The notes beneath the pieces were generated by a model, which made no database searches, was not told where the DNA came from, and saw only the letters and a program-made list of their open reading frames with translations. Positions 47,143 to 58,900 of a stretch of DNA of 64,000 nucleotides are shown piece after piece. How positions within the stretch are numbered: position 1 is the first letter of the stretch; every line of letters starts with the position of its first letter. This DNA is from Ulva prolifera (taxonomy: Eukaryota > Chlorophyta > Ulvophyceae > Ulvales > Ulvaceae). Position numbers and translations under genes: made by a program. The stretch is taken from contig CM041196.1 of assembly GCA_023078555.1 (NCBI GenBank), forward strand, positions 7,575,985 through 7,639,984, in the 5' to 3' direction.

Positions 47143-47805
47143 ATGCACGTCCGTGTGACGCTCCGTTCGTCACATCTTCAGGTGAACACATGTATTGGCG
47201 TGCATGGCGCCCCCGGAGTAAGTACGCAGATTGCGGCCAGCGGTATGCCGTTCCTGTTGACCCGGTGCTCTCCATCCTGCCTCTTGACCCCACTCAAGAA
47301 TTTTTCTGCAGGGGCAATGTTTGAACAGCGTCTTGTGGAGGGCTTTGTCGTCGGCGTGTCCGCGAGGGTACGTGTGGCAGTCATTCGGAAGCTTGGTGTC
47401 TGCTTTCATGTGCGGCCTTTGATCCCTCACGGGAGTGCGGGGTCTGTTCTTGGTGTCGCTCGTCGGCCTGCAGATGGCGTTGTGGCAGGAAAGTTTGCCT
47501 TGATTGAGAGGGTGTTCAACTGCCCTACACCACAAGGAGATGGCTTGATTCACGCTACAATCTACAATACTCGAACACTACGCCGCCTATCAAACTTTAG
47601 GCGGTCCTCTGCGCGTCAGTGCGCCTTCGAAGATTTCATGGCGCGTGTGCTGCGTAGTCTACATCCGCCCACATGTATAAAGCAGTCACTGCCTTCGGAA
47701 ATTTCCTGCCTGCCTGTGAAGACTATCAAAGTGTATGGCGGTGCGCGGATCGTAGTCGAGCTAGGCATGGAAGAGATATTCAGTGACACTGTTCACATCA
47801 CTTGA
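47143..47805 (+). CDS. Unrecognised ORF, about 220 residues
   Basis: Continuous frame from the ATG at 47143 (MHVRVTLRSSHLQV) to the stop at 47805; the frame is open upstream to 47086. Mixed composition without low complexity: VEGFVVGVSARVRVAVIRKL, FALIERVFNCPTPQGDGLI and a C-terminal KVYGGARIVVELGMEEIFSD. No family, signal peptide or membrane segment is recognised. A possible acceptor lies before GTGAACACATG at about 47180, so it could be the end of a spliced gene. The length is above chance for this base composition but not decisive, and nearby repeats make a transposon-derived origin possible. Confidence 0.35.
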   Translation: MHVRVTLRSSHLQVNTCIGVHGAPGVSTQIAASGMPFLLTRCSPSCLLTPLKNFSAGAMFEQRLVEGFVVGVSARVRVAVIRKLGVCFHVRPLIPHGSAGSVLGVARRPADGVVAGKFALIERVFNCPTPQGDGLIHATIYNTRTLRRLSNFRRSSARQCAFEDFMARVLRSLHPPTCIKQSLPSEISCLPVKTIKVYGGARIVVELGMEEIFSDTVHIT

Positions 47806-48275
47806 TCGCTGTGGCGTCCGGGGTGCGCGTTCGTCCGAGTATATACGCACTTCCAGGGAGTCAGACGTCACGCTCTGAGGTCCGGCTTCTGACGGCAGCA
47901 AAGAAAAGTGAGCTTGGACAGTAGCAGGCGTCTCTCAGCACGCGTTGTAGTTGGCATTCAGGACGTGTGCGTTGGCCGCTGCGTTTGGTGATGTGACATA
48001 TTTAGACGTATAGCGATGCATAATGTCATATCAAACGAGCCCACATCGGACGCAAATGCTGACTACTAGCATGATACTGTTGTCGTAGCTGATGCTTATG
48101 ATGTCTCCGTTTTACACAACGTATGAATAGAAGTGATGTTGTAGATCACACATGGCCGAAACCGCTCGCACATAAGTCACGCTCCCCTGTTGGCTGAGGT
48201 CGCTGCTCGAGAAATTCTCAAACTGTGCTACTGACGGGCTATCAGTGTTCGTGGTGATCGCATAGCACATCTGAA
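47806..48275. promoter_or_regulatory. Upstream region of the SLT-like transporter
   Basis: About 470 bases with no coding signal; likely promoter and 5' untranslated region of the transporter gene that starts at 48276. No known sulfur-response element is recognised. Confidence 0.35.
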
Positions 48276-51200
48276 ATGAACTGGGCGGGCTGGTACTGCT
48301 TGGCAGTGCTGCTTTGTGGGGTGCTGATCATGGCCAAAGACATCATGGGGCCAGACTTTGCGATGATGGGAATGCTAGTCGTTGTGATGCTCCCAGGAGA
48401 ACGGGTCGTATCTATGGAGAAGGCTCTGGCAGGCTTTTCAAATGAAGGGCTGCTGACAGTGGCAGGTGTGGTCATCAGCTGGCTCACGCATGACGCAAGT
48501 AAAACGAACTGAGCCCAGCCAAATTGAATCTGAAAGTTCGAAGACAATCGTGTTTGTAGTTCTTTTTGTAATGGCCGCTGGCATCTCTGAGACAGGTATG
48601 CCCTCAATCCTGTAAAGCCCTGTGGCATGGGACATGATGAAGACGCCTCAGTTGACAGGATGCGAAACAGACAAATCATTCGAGACGAATTGGTGATGGC
48701 CAAATTAAAAAGGCAGCTTTAGCACGGATATCAGGTGCCTTTAGTAGGCTGAAGTTGAACTGTGCAGGTGGTCTGGACTATGCATTCACACAGCTCCTGG
48801 GGACACCGTCAACAACAGGATGTAAGCCTTGCACTTTCCATTGTTCATGCGTGCCTGCTATGTCTTGGCATGTGGGTTTTCACCTGTTGCATGCAGGGTA
48901 TCAGCCCAACTCTTGTGTGTGCAGCGGCTCTGGTGCGAATGGTTCTGCCTGTGCTGGTGATCTCCGCATTCATGAACAACTCACCCGTCGTCTTGGTGCT
49001 GATCCCCATCATCACCAGCTGGAGTAGAAAGGCTGGGCTTGCGCCTGGCCATCTTTTCATGCCGCTGTCGTTCGCGTCCATCCTTGGTGGAACTATCACC
49101 CTGATTGGCACGTCCACGAACCTCGTTGTAGCAGGAAAGCAGCGTGAGGCATTCCCCGAGGACCCACCCATCACCATGTTTGACCTGTCTCCATATGGAG
49201 TCCCAGTCGCTCTGGCAGGTGCTATCTACATCATCCTGTTGGCACCCAGGATCCTCCCAGGCAAGGCAAAACAGGCCACAGAGTACGCTTTCAACACATT
49301 GTCATTCCGTGGCATTAATGTTGCGACATAGACCATCAGATCAGGTGCACCAATAATGTAGCCCCATTTTGTTGGCTCGGCCCGCGTTATTGGCATATTC
49401 GAGATAGCTGTCCACCGCTGTCGCTCCTATGTGATGATCGTCGTTATGAGATCGCTGGTGAGCCGTGTCGGCCAATACTGGACTGCGGACAACGGCATCA
49501 CCTGGTGCTGCAGGGACGCGGGCTCAATCGAAGATGCCTTTCTGGTGGGCCTCCTTGTGGATGCGGGATCACCCGCGATCGGTCGCTCGCTCGCCGGAGC
49601 GGGGCTGCGCGGGCTGGACGGCCTCTACCTGACGTCCGTGAAACGATCTGCGACCGTGATCCATGCGGTGGGGCCGGACTTCATCATCATGCGAGACGAT
49701 GTCTTGTTTTTTGCCGGCGAGCTCACCAAGGTCAAGTCCATCGCCCAGCGATTCAGATTGCGGCCTGTCACGGATGCGTTTGAGGAGGATCTCCCGGCGC
49801 TGATGGGATCGCCGCGGAAGCTGGATGCAATTCGCAAGCCCTTCCAGACTGATGTCGAGCCCCCCACAGCCGCACGCCCCTCTGCCTCGCTTGTTGACAC
49901 CCGTGTGACGGCGCCAGGGGTTGAGGTAATTTGCGTCTCTGCCTCGAGTGCCATCTTTCCCCGCTGCTGCAGGTGGACTCTAGCATGGCCTTGCTGGCTG
50001 CCGACACAACTTTCCAATCAGAAATCAGGCGCCAGAGTGTCATGCCACCAGCGCAGCTGATGAGGGCGCGAGTCGCGAAGGATGCGCCTGATCTCTGTAA
50101 CGTCACTGTCCGGTGTGGCTACCCTTCACCCCTGGCAGCATGCTAGCCTCAGCTGCACCAGCATTGCAGACATCAGAGCATGCTTCTGCAGGGATGTGCA
50201 TTTTCGCACAAAGTTCCATGCCTCCATCGTGAGCATCCGACGCAAGGGCCATAAGCTGGACAGCAAACTCGGGGATGTCCCCCTGCAAGCCAATGACGAG
50301 ATCCTGTTTGACTGTGGTGATGACTTTGACGAGGCATCAGGTATTGTTCAGCAGAACCTCTGCGATATCGACGTGGTGGAGAGCGACAGCGAACGAGAGT
50401 TCATGGTTGCCTTTGAAGTGCTTGGTGCGCTCCCCTCTGCTCAGGTTGCTGCTGCATCTTGTGTAGTTCCCACAGAGAACACGGCATCTTGCCGCCGGTA
50501 TCAACGAACGGCCACAGTGATACCGTGACGATACCAAGGAGTGCGGTCCTGTACTGCGGTAAAATGATGATGGCATTCCCACGGTATCAGTGTAATGCTT
50601 CGTGTGGGCGCAGCGTGCCACAGCACAGTATTGCACAAGAGTGGCGTGCCGAGCGATTCATACAGCCCAGCTGGGCCGCCAGTGGCTCACTGGATCCTGC
50701 AGCTGCTGCTGACAGCACACGAACAGCCATTTCAGCTCACGTGTTTGCACCGGACTGTGTAGCTAGTACCACCAGGTCCTGAACAGCACATTGACCTCTT
50801 TGGCTGACAACGTGCAACTCACTGGCATGCCTGAATGCAAGCCATCGCTGCAGCAAAGGGTGGGCGCCGTACTGCTGAGCCAGCGCCTGCGATCCGGGAG
50901 TCTCGCAGCGCCGGCAACCTCTTTGATCTCGGAGGCCGCACCGGCATTGCTGGCAAGAGCATTGAGGCCGCGGGCCTGCGTGGCCTACCGGATGCGTTTC
51001 TTGTTGCCATCGACCGAGGTGCCACTACGCTACATGCCGTCGCTCCGACAGAAGTCTTACACGCTGGTGATGTGCTGTGGTTTGCTGGCAGCACCGAAGG
51101 AGTCATCACGCTTCGCAAGATCCCAGGAAAGTTGACACGGTGTTCCAGCTTTAAGGATGGTGACTGATGCCGTGTGCCTGTGTGCGTCTGCACAGTATTC

Positions 51201-52705
51201 TCAGGCGGTTGTGCTGCAGGCCTGGCTCAGGTGGATGATCAGATTGGCAAGTTGACGTCGCACGTGCTGGACAGACGGCTTGTGCAAGTTGTTATGGCAC
51301 GAACCAGTGATCTGCTTGGCAAAACTGTGAGGGAGACACGCTTCCGCCGGCGCTTTGATGCCGCAATCATTGCGCTGCACAGGGAGGGCCAGCGCATCCG
51401 GCAGAAGATTGGTGACATCACCCTGGCGGTGCGCTGTGAACTTATGGCACCCAGATCACAATTGTTGCAGCCGCACACGGTGCCCCCCAATGGATACGAT
51501 TACATTTTGCCTACATTTGCAATGCAGTTGTGCCGCATTGACAGCCGTCAATCCGCTCTTATGGAGACTGCTGGGCATGATCAGCCTGGCTCGATGTTTG
51601 CTGCAGGCTGGCGACGTGTTACTGCTCGACACAGGCTCCCAATTCTTAATCAACCATAAAAGCGATCGCAATTTTGCTCTGGTTGCAGAGGTCGCAAATT
51701 CGCAGCCACCAAGATTCGAACGGGTTGTTATTGCCTTAGTCTGTGCAGTTGGAGCGATTATCTTGTACATTGCCGAAGTAACAGATCTGTTCACATCTGC
51801 TGCTGCTGCAAGTGCAATCATGCTTCTCACTGGCTGTTTATCAGGTGCAGCCGCAAGGAACAGTGTCAAATGGGACATCATTGTGACCATTGCTGCAGCC
51901 TTTGGCTTGTCCAATGCATTAGAGAGCACAGGTATGTGGTGCTAAAGTACAATGTCAGTTACCTTCTAGCTTGGATATGCAGACCAAGGTGTAGCTACCC
52001 CTGACGCAGGCGCTTGTGTGCAGGTGCCGCAAAGGCAATCGCAGATGTGCTTGTTTCAGCTGGGCGTGCTGCTGGAGGTTCCATTGCAATCCAGGTAGCA
52101 ATGTATCTGGCCACAGTGTTGCTTTCAAATATCGTTGCAAATAATGCCGCTGCTGCTCTGATGTATCCCATTGCTATTAATGTTGCAACATCAGAAGGCT
52201 TGGACAAGCGGTTGATGGCGTACCTGCTCATGCTCGCTGCCAGCGCATCATTTGCAGTACCCTTTGGGTATCAGACCAATTTGATGGTGTATGGTGCGGG
52301 TGGGTATAGTTTCAAAGACTTTCTACGGTTTGGGGGCCCACTTCAGGTGCGAACATTCTAGGACGGTACCATTTTGAAGCAGAGTCTGCCTTGGACCTGG
52401 CCGCCAACAGCGTGAACATGCAGATTGTCTTGGCGATTGCCGCATTGGCTGTTATCTTGCTGCACAAGCACATTGTGATCATCTGGGTGGTTTTGGGCGC
52501 CGCAACTGCGGCGGTCTGCGCTGGTCCTGCCATTTTGTCCTATTTCCGTCCGCCAGCAAAGAAGCCGCAGAAGGAAGCTTCAGGGCATTTCCATGGGAGA
52601 GATTCAGCCGAGGTGAGACATCATTCATTGACACAAGATGGAGCTGCAATCCACCGAGACACCGTCAGTGATCGGCCATCACATGGTGGTGATCACATGG
52701 TATAA
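48276..52705 (+). CDS. SLT/SAC1-like Na+/sulfate transporter with TrkA-C domains
   Basis: Divalent anion:Na+ symporter family (DASS/SLC13-like, as algal SAC1 and SLT1-3), for sulfate uptake or sulfur sensing at a membrane. The ATG at 48276 starts the first span. Exons 48276-48465 and 48768-48821 and the one from 48925 join in phase. The N-terminal membrane half includes DFAMMGMLVVVMLPGERVV, SAFMNNSPVVLVLIPII and GTITLIGTSTNLVVAG, the NSP and GTSTN transport motifs. A long middle part holds four TrkA-C-like blocks (about 49530-49750, 50190-50330, 50900-51120, 51260-51660), for example GLRGLDGLYLTSVKRSATVI and RDVHFRTKFHASIVSIRRKG. The C-terminal membrane half has VIALVCAVGAIILYIAEV, LLSNIVANNAAAALMYPIAI and VPFGYQTNLMVYGAGGYSF, then GGPLQ joined to IVLAIAALAVILL, and a hydrophilic tail. 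The stop is at 52705. It contains many short introns. Confidence 0.9.
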
Positions 52706-53810
52706 AGCCACCTACATGTCGTGGCATGGCAGCCTGACCTGGCCATTTGTATAGCCGAGGGTGGGCATGCCTGCCTGCCTGCAATCTATCCACACCACAC
52801 ACACTCCTTGGGGTGTAGACATCGAAAGATCGCAATTTATCCAAAACAGATAGTGTTTAGCTTTTTTTCAGTAGCATCGTGTTTGCGGTAGTAGTTGTAA
52901 TTTCTTCAAAATGCCATGCTAGCGTGCTACTGCTTACACTCATACTCACATTTTCCAGCGGTATGAGAGGTTCGACCTTCACATAGGACAGTCCAGTGAC
53001 ATATGCATCTGCTATTTCAGACGTGCACTTGTGTGTGAAAAAGCACTGTTTTCGGTCCTCTTGCATAGTGCAGCTGATGTTTGTGTGGGACAGTTTCCTC
53101 GATTTCCGTGTAGCATGAGATATGATTATGGGGAGTGCTGGTTACCTGTGCTGAAGCAGATAGTTTTCAATGTCACCATGCTCACATTATTTGGATATTC
53201 ACTGAAATAAGTGATTGAATGCTCCGCACCCATTATGCTGGCACTGGCACTAATAAATGTAATTTCTACAAGGAGTGTACCACAATTCAGCCGTATCTCA
53301 GACCAAAATATTGACCTGGATTGACCTCTTGTATCATCTGGAGAATGTATGATAGAGCGGTTTGTGACAATCAGCGCAGTTGACTGGAGCAACTGCGCTC
53401 CATGTCTTGTTCGGCTATCTGAATTCTATCTAGGTGCGCCCTCAAGATGCCAGGATACAGGCTCAATGCCTTCTGCTCCACCTCTGGAGATCTCTGTCTA
53501 TCGAGCTTTGAAGCTGAACTGCAACACGATGCCACGATCTCGCCGCTATAAGCTCTTGAGCAATCAATCACACATGCGTATGGCATTCGAACACTGGTTG
53601 TGAATTAGCCTCGTCTACATGCAGCAATGGCGCCATTCCGGCAAATCAAAAGGAGCATGCATAGATCTTCCATTGTGGCAGTAGCTGCAAGCATTGTTGC
53701 CTCTGTGCAGGCACTGGGTTCGTCCTCTTTGTAAAAGGAAGTGAACACTCGTATGCAATTGGTACAATGCTGGCAGGACGTGATGACCACTGAACGTCAG
53801 GGTCACCTTG
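52706..53810. other. Convergent 3' region, possible extra exons
   Basis: About 1.1 kb between the transporter stop and the stop used for the DUF4485 gene. On the - strand at 53586-53371 a frame reads KLDRQRSPEVEQKALSLYPG then RAHLDRIQIAEQDMERSC, helical in character, and might be a further exon of the DUF4485 gene. The rest is A/T-richer and without signal. Confidence 0.35.
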
Positions 53811-55297
53811 CTAGCTCATGCCACACCTGTCTGTTGAGCAGCTTGTACTTGCCAGTATTGGACCGTCGGAAGAAGTTGAGCAGCTGCGAGGAGCGGCGGC
53901 ATTCAGCTGGCTACCGAGTCTTAGACATGATGGCTCCTCGACATGACTGCGCAGTGCGGACAGAGCAGAGATAGTCCCATGCAGACCTGACGAGGTGGCA
54001 GCTGTGACCAAAGCAGGAGGGGGCTCATATTGCTTCAGTTGGCCAATTCCATCCGAGATCGCCCGCTGCCTTGTCGGCGGTGAATGGGCACACTCATCCC
54101 TGGTTCGAAGACCCTTCAATTTCACTCTCATGTCTGGGACTGCAAGGTCGATGGGCCACATATTGGACGGAGGATGCCGGTTGCTTGCCACCCGCCCGTG
54201 TGAGCCTGAGTTGTGTGCATCCATGCGACTCTTCAAAAATCTTTGACACTGCTGAATCTTTCTGTTCATATCGCATGCACTGGTCTTCTCCACTGCCTCA
54301 GTATGGTGATATCTGCGCTCTGCCTGCTGCTGAGCACTAGAACTGGTTCTACAAAATCCTGAGGCTGCTTGCATTGGCTGATACAGTGCTGACGATGCTG
54401 AGCTTACTCCGTGACATGCAGCTTCGATGCGACTTTGACCACACTGAGAACTCAGGCATAGATTCTCCTTGCTGCTGTAAAGGCTCGCCTGTGCTGACAC
54501 GGAACGCATATGTGTTGATCTGTCCTTTGCCATCGACTGCGTTTGCAGACACACGCTGCGAGAAATGGGCGAATGTGACATGCATGGCTTCAACTCCAGT
54601 GCAGCATCCCATCTGCACGACGCTCGAAAGCTTGATCCGAAGCAGCGCATCGTGTGTTCGTTAAGCAAGCTGAATGGCACTAGTCCAAGGCCAGTATCAT
54701 GAACGCTCGAATGCAATCGACTCGGGATGCATCTTCATTTAAACAGCGATCTGGTGTGTTGCACACCTTGCCTTGGGAATGTTCTGAGAGGGCATCCTTT
54801 TGGGGCATGATCTCGTAGAAGCCTTCCATTCTGCCACAACATGTGACGGAAGATTCCCCACAGGCCCATCTGATGGCTCCCGATGAAAAGGCTGTGTGAG
54901 GCGGCCCCTCCCAAGTTGGTACAGCAGAATATGGCAGTGCTGATTTCGGTTACGCTTCCATGTCAAGTTGCCTGTTGGGAGGCTTAGGTGGTGGATCCAA
55001 TGGCGCACCCTCGCTGCTACTTGGCGATTGAGAAGCCCAGCACGTTGCTCAACCTCAAACACGGCCTATAAAGTGATGAATACTATGCACATGACAACCT
55101 GCCGGAGCTAAATACCGAGGTGATTGATCGCAGAGCATTCAAGGCCGTTCCGTATGAACGCAGTGTCACTCGGCCCGGTGGGTAGCAGGTGTAGCGTAAA
55201 ACAGTATATGGTTACACTCAAAAACAGATATAAGCACCTTCTGAAACTGCCTGTCTAGTCTGAGTGCTTCTGATAGGGCACGCGGGCTGTCAAGCAT
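53811..55297 (-). CDS. DUF4485-domain protein (CEP112 N-terminal type)
   Basis: Small-domain protein of the group that includes the N-terminus of the centrosomal protein CEP112. Exon 1 runs from the ATG at 55297 to 55238 (MLDSPRALSEALRLDRQFQK). A phase-0 intron of 172 bases leads to exon 2 from 55065 (AVFEVEQRAGLLNRQVAARV, RHWIHHL, then WKRNRNQHCHILLYQLGRG and PFHREPSDGPVGNLPSHV). This follows the DUF4485 pattern (FDRLVLEMKPYVLKLPHKSE, then RKNRNLYAKLLLHML and a GPL-LPSY end), aligned from memory. The following long open frame (about 54700-53811) is Ser/Arg/Gln-rich and disordered. The exact joins after the domain, and whether the 53811 stop is the true end, are not settled. A role at centriole or cilium is suggested only by the family. 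Confidence 0.6.
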
Positions 55298-55905
55298 CGC
55301 GAGCAATGTCAACAACGCACTCCAGATGCTTGTGTCCCAGAAGCTGCGAACAAGGAGCATGCGAGATGAACTGTCAGGCTATGAAGCTGATCAGGGGATG
55401 CATGATCATCCCTTCGGCAAGCCAACTCACAGCAAGTCCTTGACAGGTGAACACGACTAAGGGGCAAAGACTTCAACGCGGTACAAGACGATCCGGCAGC
55501 AAAGAGATGGCGCCGATACCGTACCGATCAAAATTCAGTCCTTGCTCTCATGCTCAATCGAAAAGGAATCACAAAATAATCGTCAATCCGGGTGAAAAGA
55601 ACATGACACGCAGGCCACTTGTCGACATGTTCAATCCTCCACCACCGCCCACATGCGTGATGGTCGGCAAAATGCAATAGCCTACTTCCGTTTGTTATGC
55701 AGGACAAGATTCGCATGCAGGCGTATCGATGTTTCAGGTGGGAAGATCGGAATTAATGCGTCGCGCAGCCTCCTTGCATTCATGCACATTGAATCACCAG
55801 GACATGGGTATACACATGAAAGAAGGATACTCCAACAGCGGCCATTGAGTAGTGATTGTAACTCTAACTAAGACATTTGATTACATCTGATTATGCCCTG
55901 CAGCT
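55298..55905. other. Intergenic, tandem - strand genes
   Basis: About 600 bases between the start of the DUF4485 gene and the stop of site-1 protease, both on the - strand. It should hold the DUF4485 promoter. No conserved ORF seen. Confidence 0.4.
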
Positions 55906-58900
55906 CTACCGCCTTTGCTGTGGGCCCCTGAATGTTTTGGACAGAGCAGATGCTGCATCGTCAGATGACAGCTCGGCATGTCCACTGTCGACGAAAGCTC
56001 TTTGTGCGCTCTTGTTCCTATTTCGCGTCCATATCCACAGCATGATTGCCAGGCCGACAAGAGCAATACTCAGGACCACAAACGATCCTGCATGACACGT
56101 ACCCCTGATGCAGCTGTCACCTGAGTCAGACCTGTCACCGTTGTTCAACGCCTTCCGCACCTGATGCGGACGTCCCTTCAGACAGCCCTGCAATCGGAGA
56201 CGCTGGCTGTGTCTCAGGTGTCTGGCTTGTGGGAGTCCTCATTTGCACACCAGCATCCTCCCAGGTATGCAGGTACTTGGGTGCTTGCTTTGTTCCTGTC
56301 CTCGCATCATATTCCTGCATGGTGAAAAACACACATGAGCTCTGTATATTCACACAAGAATGTGCATTCTAAAAAAGCATCAGGTTTGGGCAGGGTGAGG
56401 CACAATGCATATGCAATGAGATATTTGACACGATCCATGAGAGCAACGTGACACAAAACTGAGCATTTAGCATGGCCCCACAAATTCGCAGACAGAGCCG
56501 TGGAAGCTTTATTGGCATGACAGATGGCTGAGGTGAAAGGCCATAAGAATTTAAGGCTTGCAAATGTAGACGGAATTGCAGTGATCGTGATGACTGTGTT
56601 TTGACAAATCGAAATCTGCAAACAATCAATGTCCACACCTGCACAGCCTTCTGCATGCCCACTGCAGAATTCAAATAGCACTCCGCAGGATTGTTAAGGA
56701 CGTGCGAAACAACCTGCAACAAGTCAGGACTCGGACGCACAGGGAGTGCAGCCCCTTCACTGATGAGGTCCGCTTTGATTGTGGTGAGAGCAGTAGACCA
56801 CGCGGGCTCTTCTCCACCAGCGGTCCATGTGAACATATCAAATAGCAGATCATGGCAGTGCGATGTAGCATGATTGGCATCAACACAGTTCGAATCTCCA
56901 AAGGTTGCAATGCGCCCACTGCCATGTGCAAGAAAAGAGAGCACATAGTATGATGCTGATTTGGCAGTTGCTTGTGTCTGCCCTTCCGTGCGGTCTTGAA
57001 GAGTCGCGGACAATAACTGAGCGCCAGTAGGTGCATTGATCAGATGCGTTCCAGATGAGTATGGTGTGCGATACACTGATCCAATCGTCACAACTCCATG
57101 CACCACAGTGTCACCGAAAGCGAGGCCATATGGGGCCATCAAATCATTCACAGCTGGAATGTTCGAGCCCCCAGTGGCAGGTGCCCACCAAGAGCGTGTG
57201 TTGTCATCAAAGAAACGCATGCGCGCCATGCTGTCCAGGCTGTACCACTCGGGAAACAGCAACAGTCCCAGACCAAGTTCATTCACATCCTGTACAGGCA
57301 TGGGTATGTCATGGCATGATAATCATGCATACATAAGCATTGCTTTACAAGGCACAATGGGAAATCGTCACATCTGCACTGAGTGAACTGTTTGTGACGG
57401 TCTCATGACTCACAAACATCCCAAATGCGGCAGCTGCACCTTTTGTAGCTTTGTGATCTCTTCGGGATAAAATTCTTCTTCCGAGTCTACAATTATCAGC
57501 GCACCGTAGTCCTTTGCATTGAAGCAAGTGAATGGAGAGGACAGGATCTCGACATACACGCCCTTGTCACGAAGGTACGTGTACAGAGTGTGGTAGTTTG
57601 TAAGAAGGTGATCCCCATGCCAGTCAAGTATATCAGACCGTATGTCCAAATTATCCCTGGGCAGGTATGCCGGCGGGTACTTGACCGAGTGGAATTGATC
57701 CCACAAAATCCGGTTCTCACGAGCAGGAGTCGGGATGATAGAAGCCACCACAGCCATCTCAACTGTGGATATTTGTTGCCTCTGCACATTGTCCAACACT
57801 GTTGCGGTATACAGCTATGGACTGGATGACGACCACTAGCACCATGTCATACTCATAATTGCCACGTCGGCACATGAGCGACTTGACACTTGATCAGCAC
57901 ACCTTAGAGCCTTGCTTGGGAGGGCTAAGAACCCGGAATTGCACGACACCATTCGCTGGGCCAGAGAAGTCTGAGGCACTGTTCTTGACAGTGATGAACA
58001 GGGTCAAATGGCCGCTCCAAGGCCAGATGACATCAGAGTGAGTGAACATCACATTCAGGTGTTCACCGCCTTCATCTGACGGTTTCCAATGCGGTGCCTC
58101 AGGCAAGATACCCCACACACCCATTCCATTGAGGATGGTAGCATTGTATATGACTGGCTGGGCACCTGCATACAGTGGCTGCAAGCAGTACGGCCACATG
58201 TACGGACAATCTGTCATGTCCAGCGTAGCTGGTTGAACTGATGCACGGGGCTGGTAAGACTGCAGTATATGCTGCGATTTTTCGAGATCCAGCTTTCCCT
58301 GCATAGCGCCATGAGAGTTTATGATGTTGAGCCTGTTCAAGAATGGGTTCCACGCCCCAAGTGAATCCCGAAACCCATCAGTATGCAAGACCATGAACAC
58401 TTGGCTAACAAAATCACAGGCATGAATCCCAGCTTGCGAATCACACCGCCCCTTGCTCAAACACATTTAGCCCCGGCAGCCGGTATGCGCCTTCGACTAA
58501 TGCCTGTTTCATGCTCGCTGGATTGAGTATATCATCGCGTGATTCTTCTGGCACAGTTGACGCCAACAAAGCAACGGCGCCAGCAACTACGGGCGATGCC
58601 ACAGAAGTACCCGACAGAGAACGGCAGCCGCCGCCAATCCTGCTGCCCTGCACTTCACGGCCATAAGCCATGACATCTGGTTTGCTGCCTCCGAATCCTA
58701 AAAGCAATGGCGAATCAGAATGGCATTCACCCACGCAGGGCAACACGACAGTTATAAAGGCTTTTCTCAAACGGTGCAGAAGCATACCAGTAGGTAATTC
58801 CCAGGTGCTCATACCCCTGGAGCTGAAACTAGCTATGTTGTCAGAATAATCAAGGCCGCCCACCCCGATCACGTCTAGCTGATCTGCCGGATTGTTGAGC

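Noticed and set aside
53811-54716. + strand frames 53995-54246 and 54374-54664 as a separate gene
   Set aside because: They overlap the much longer - strand frame that follows the DUF4485 exons; no conserved + strand sequence was found.
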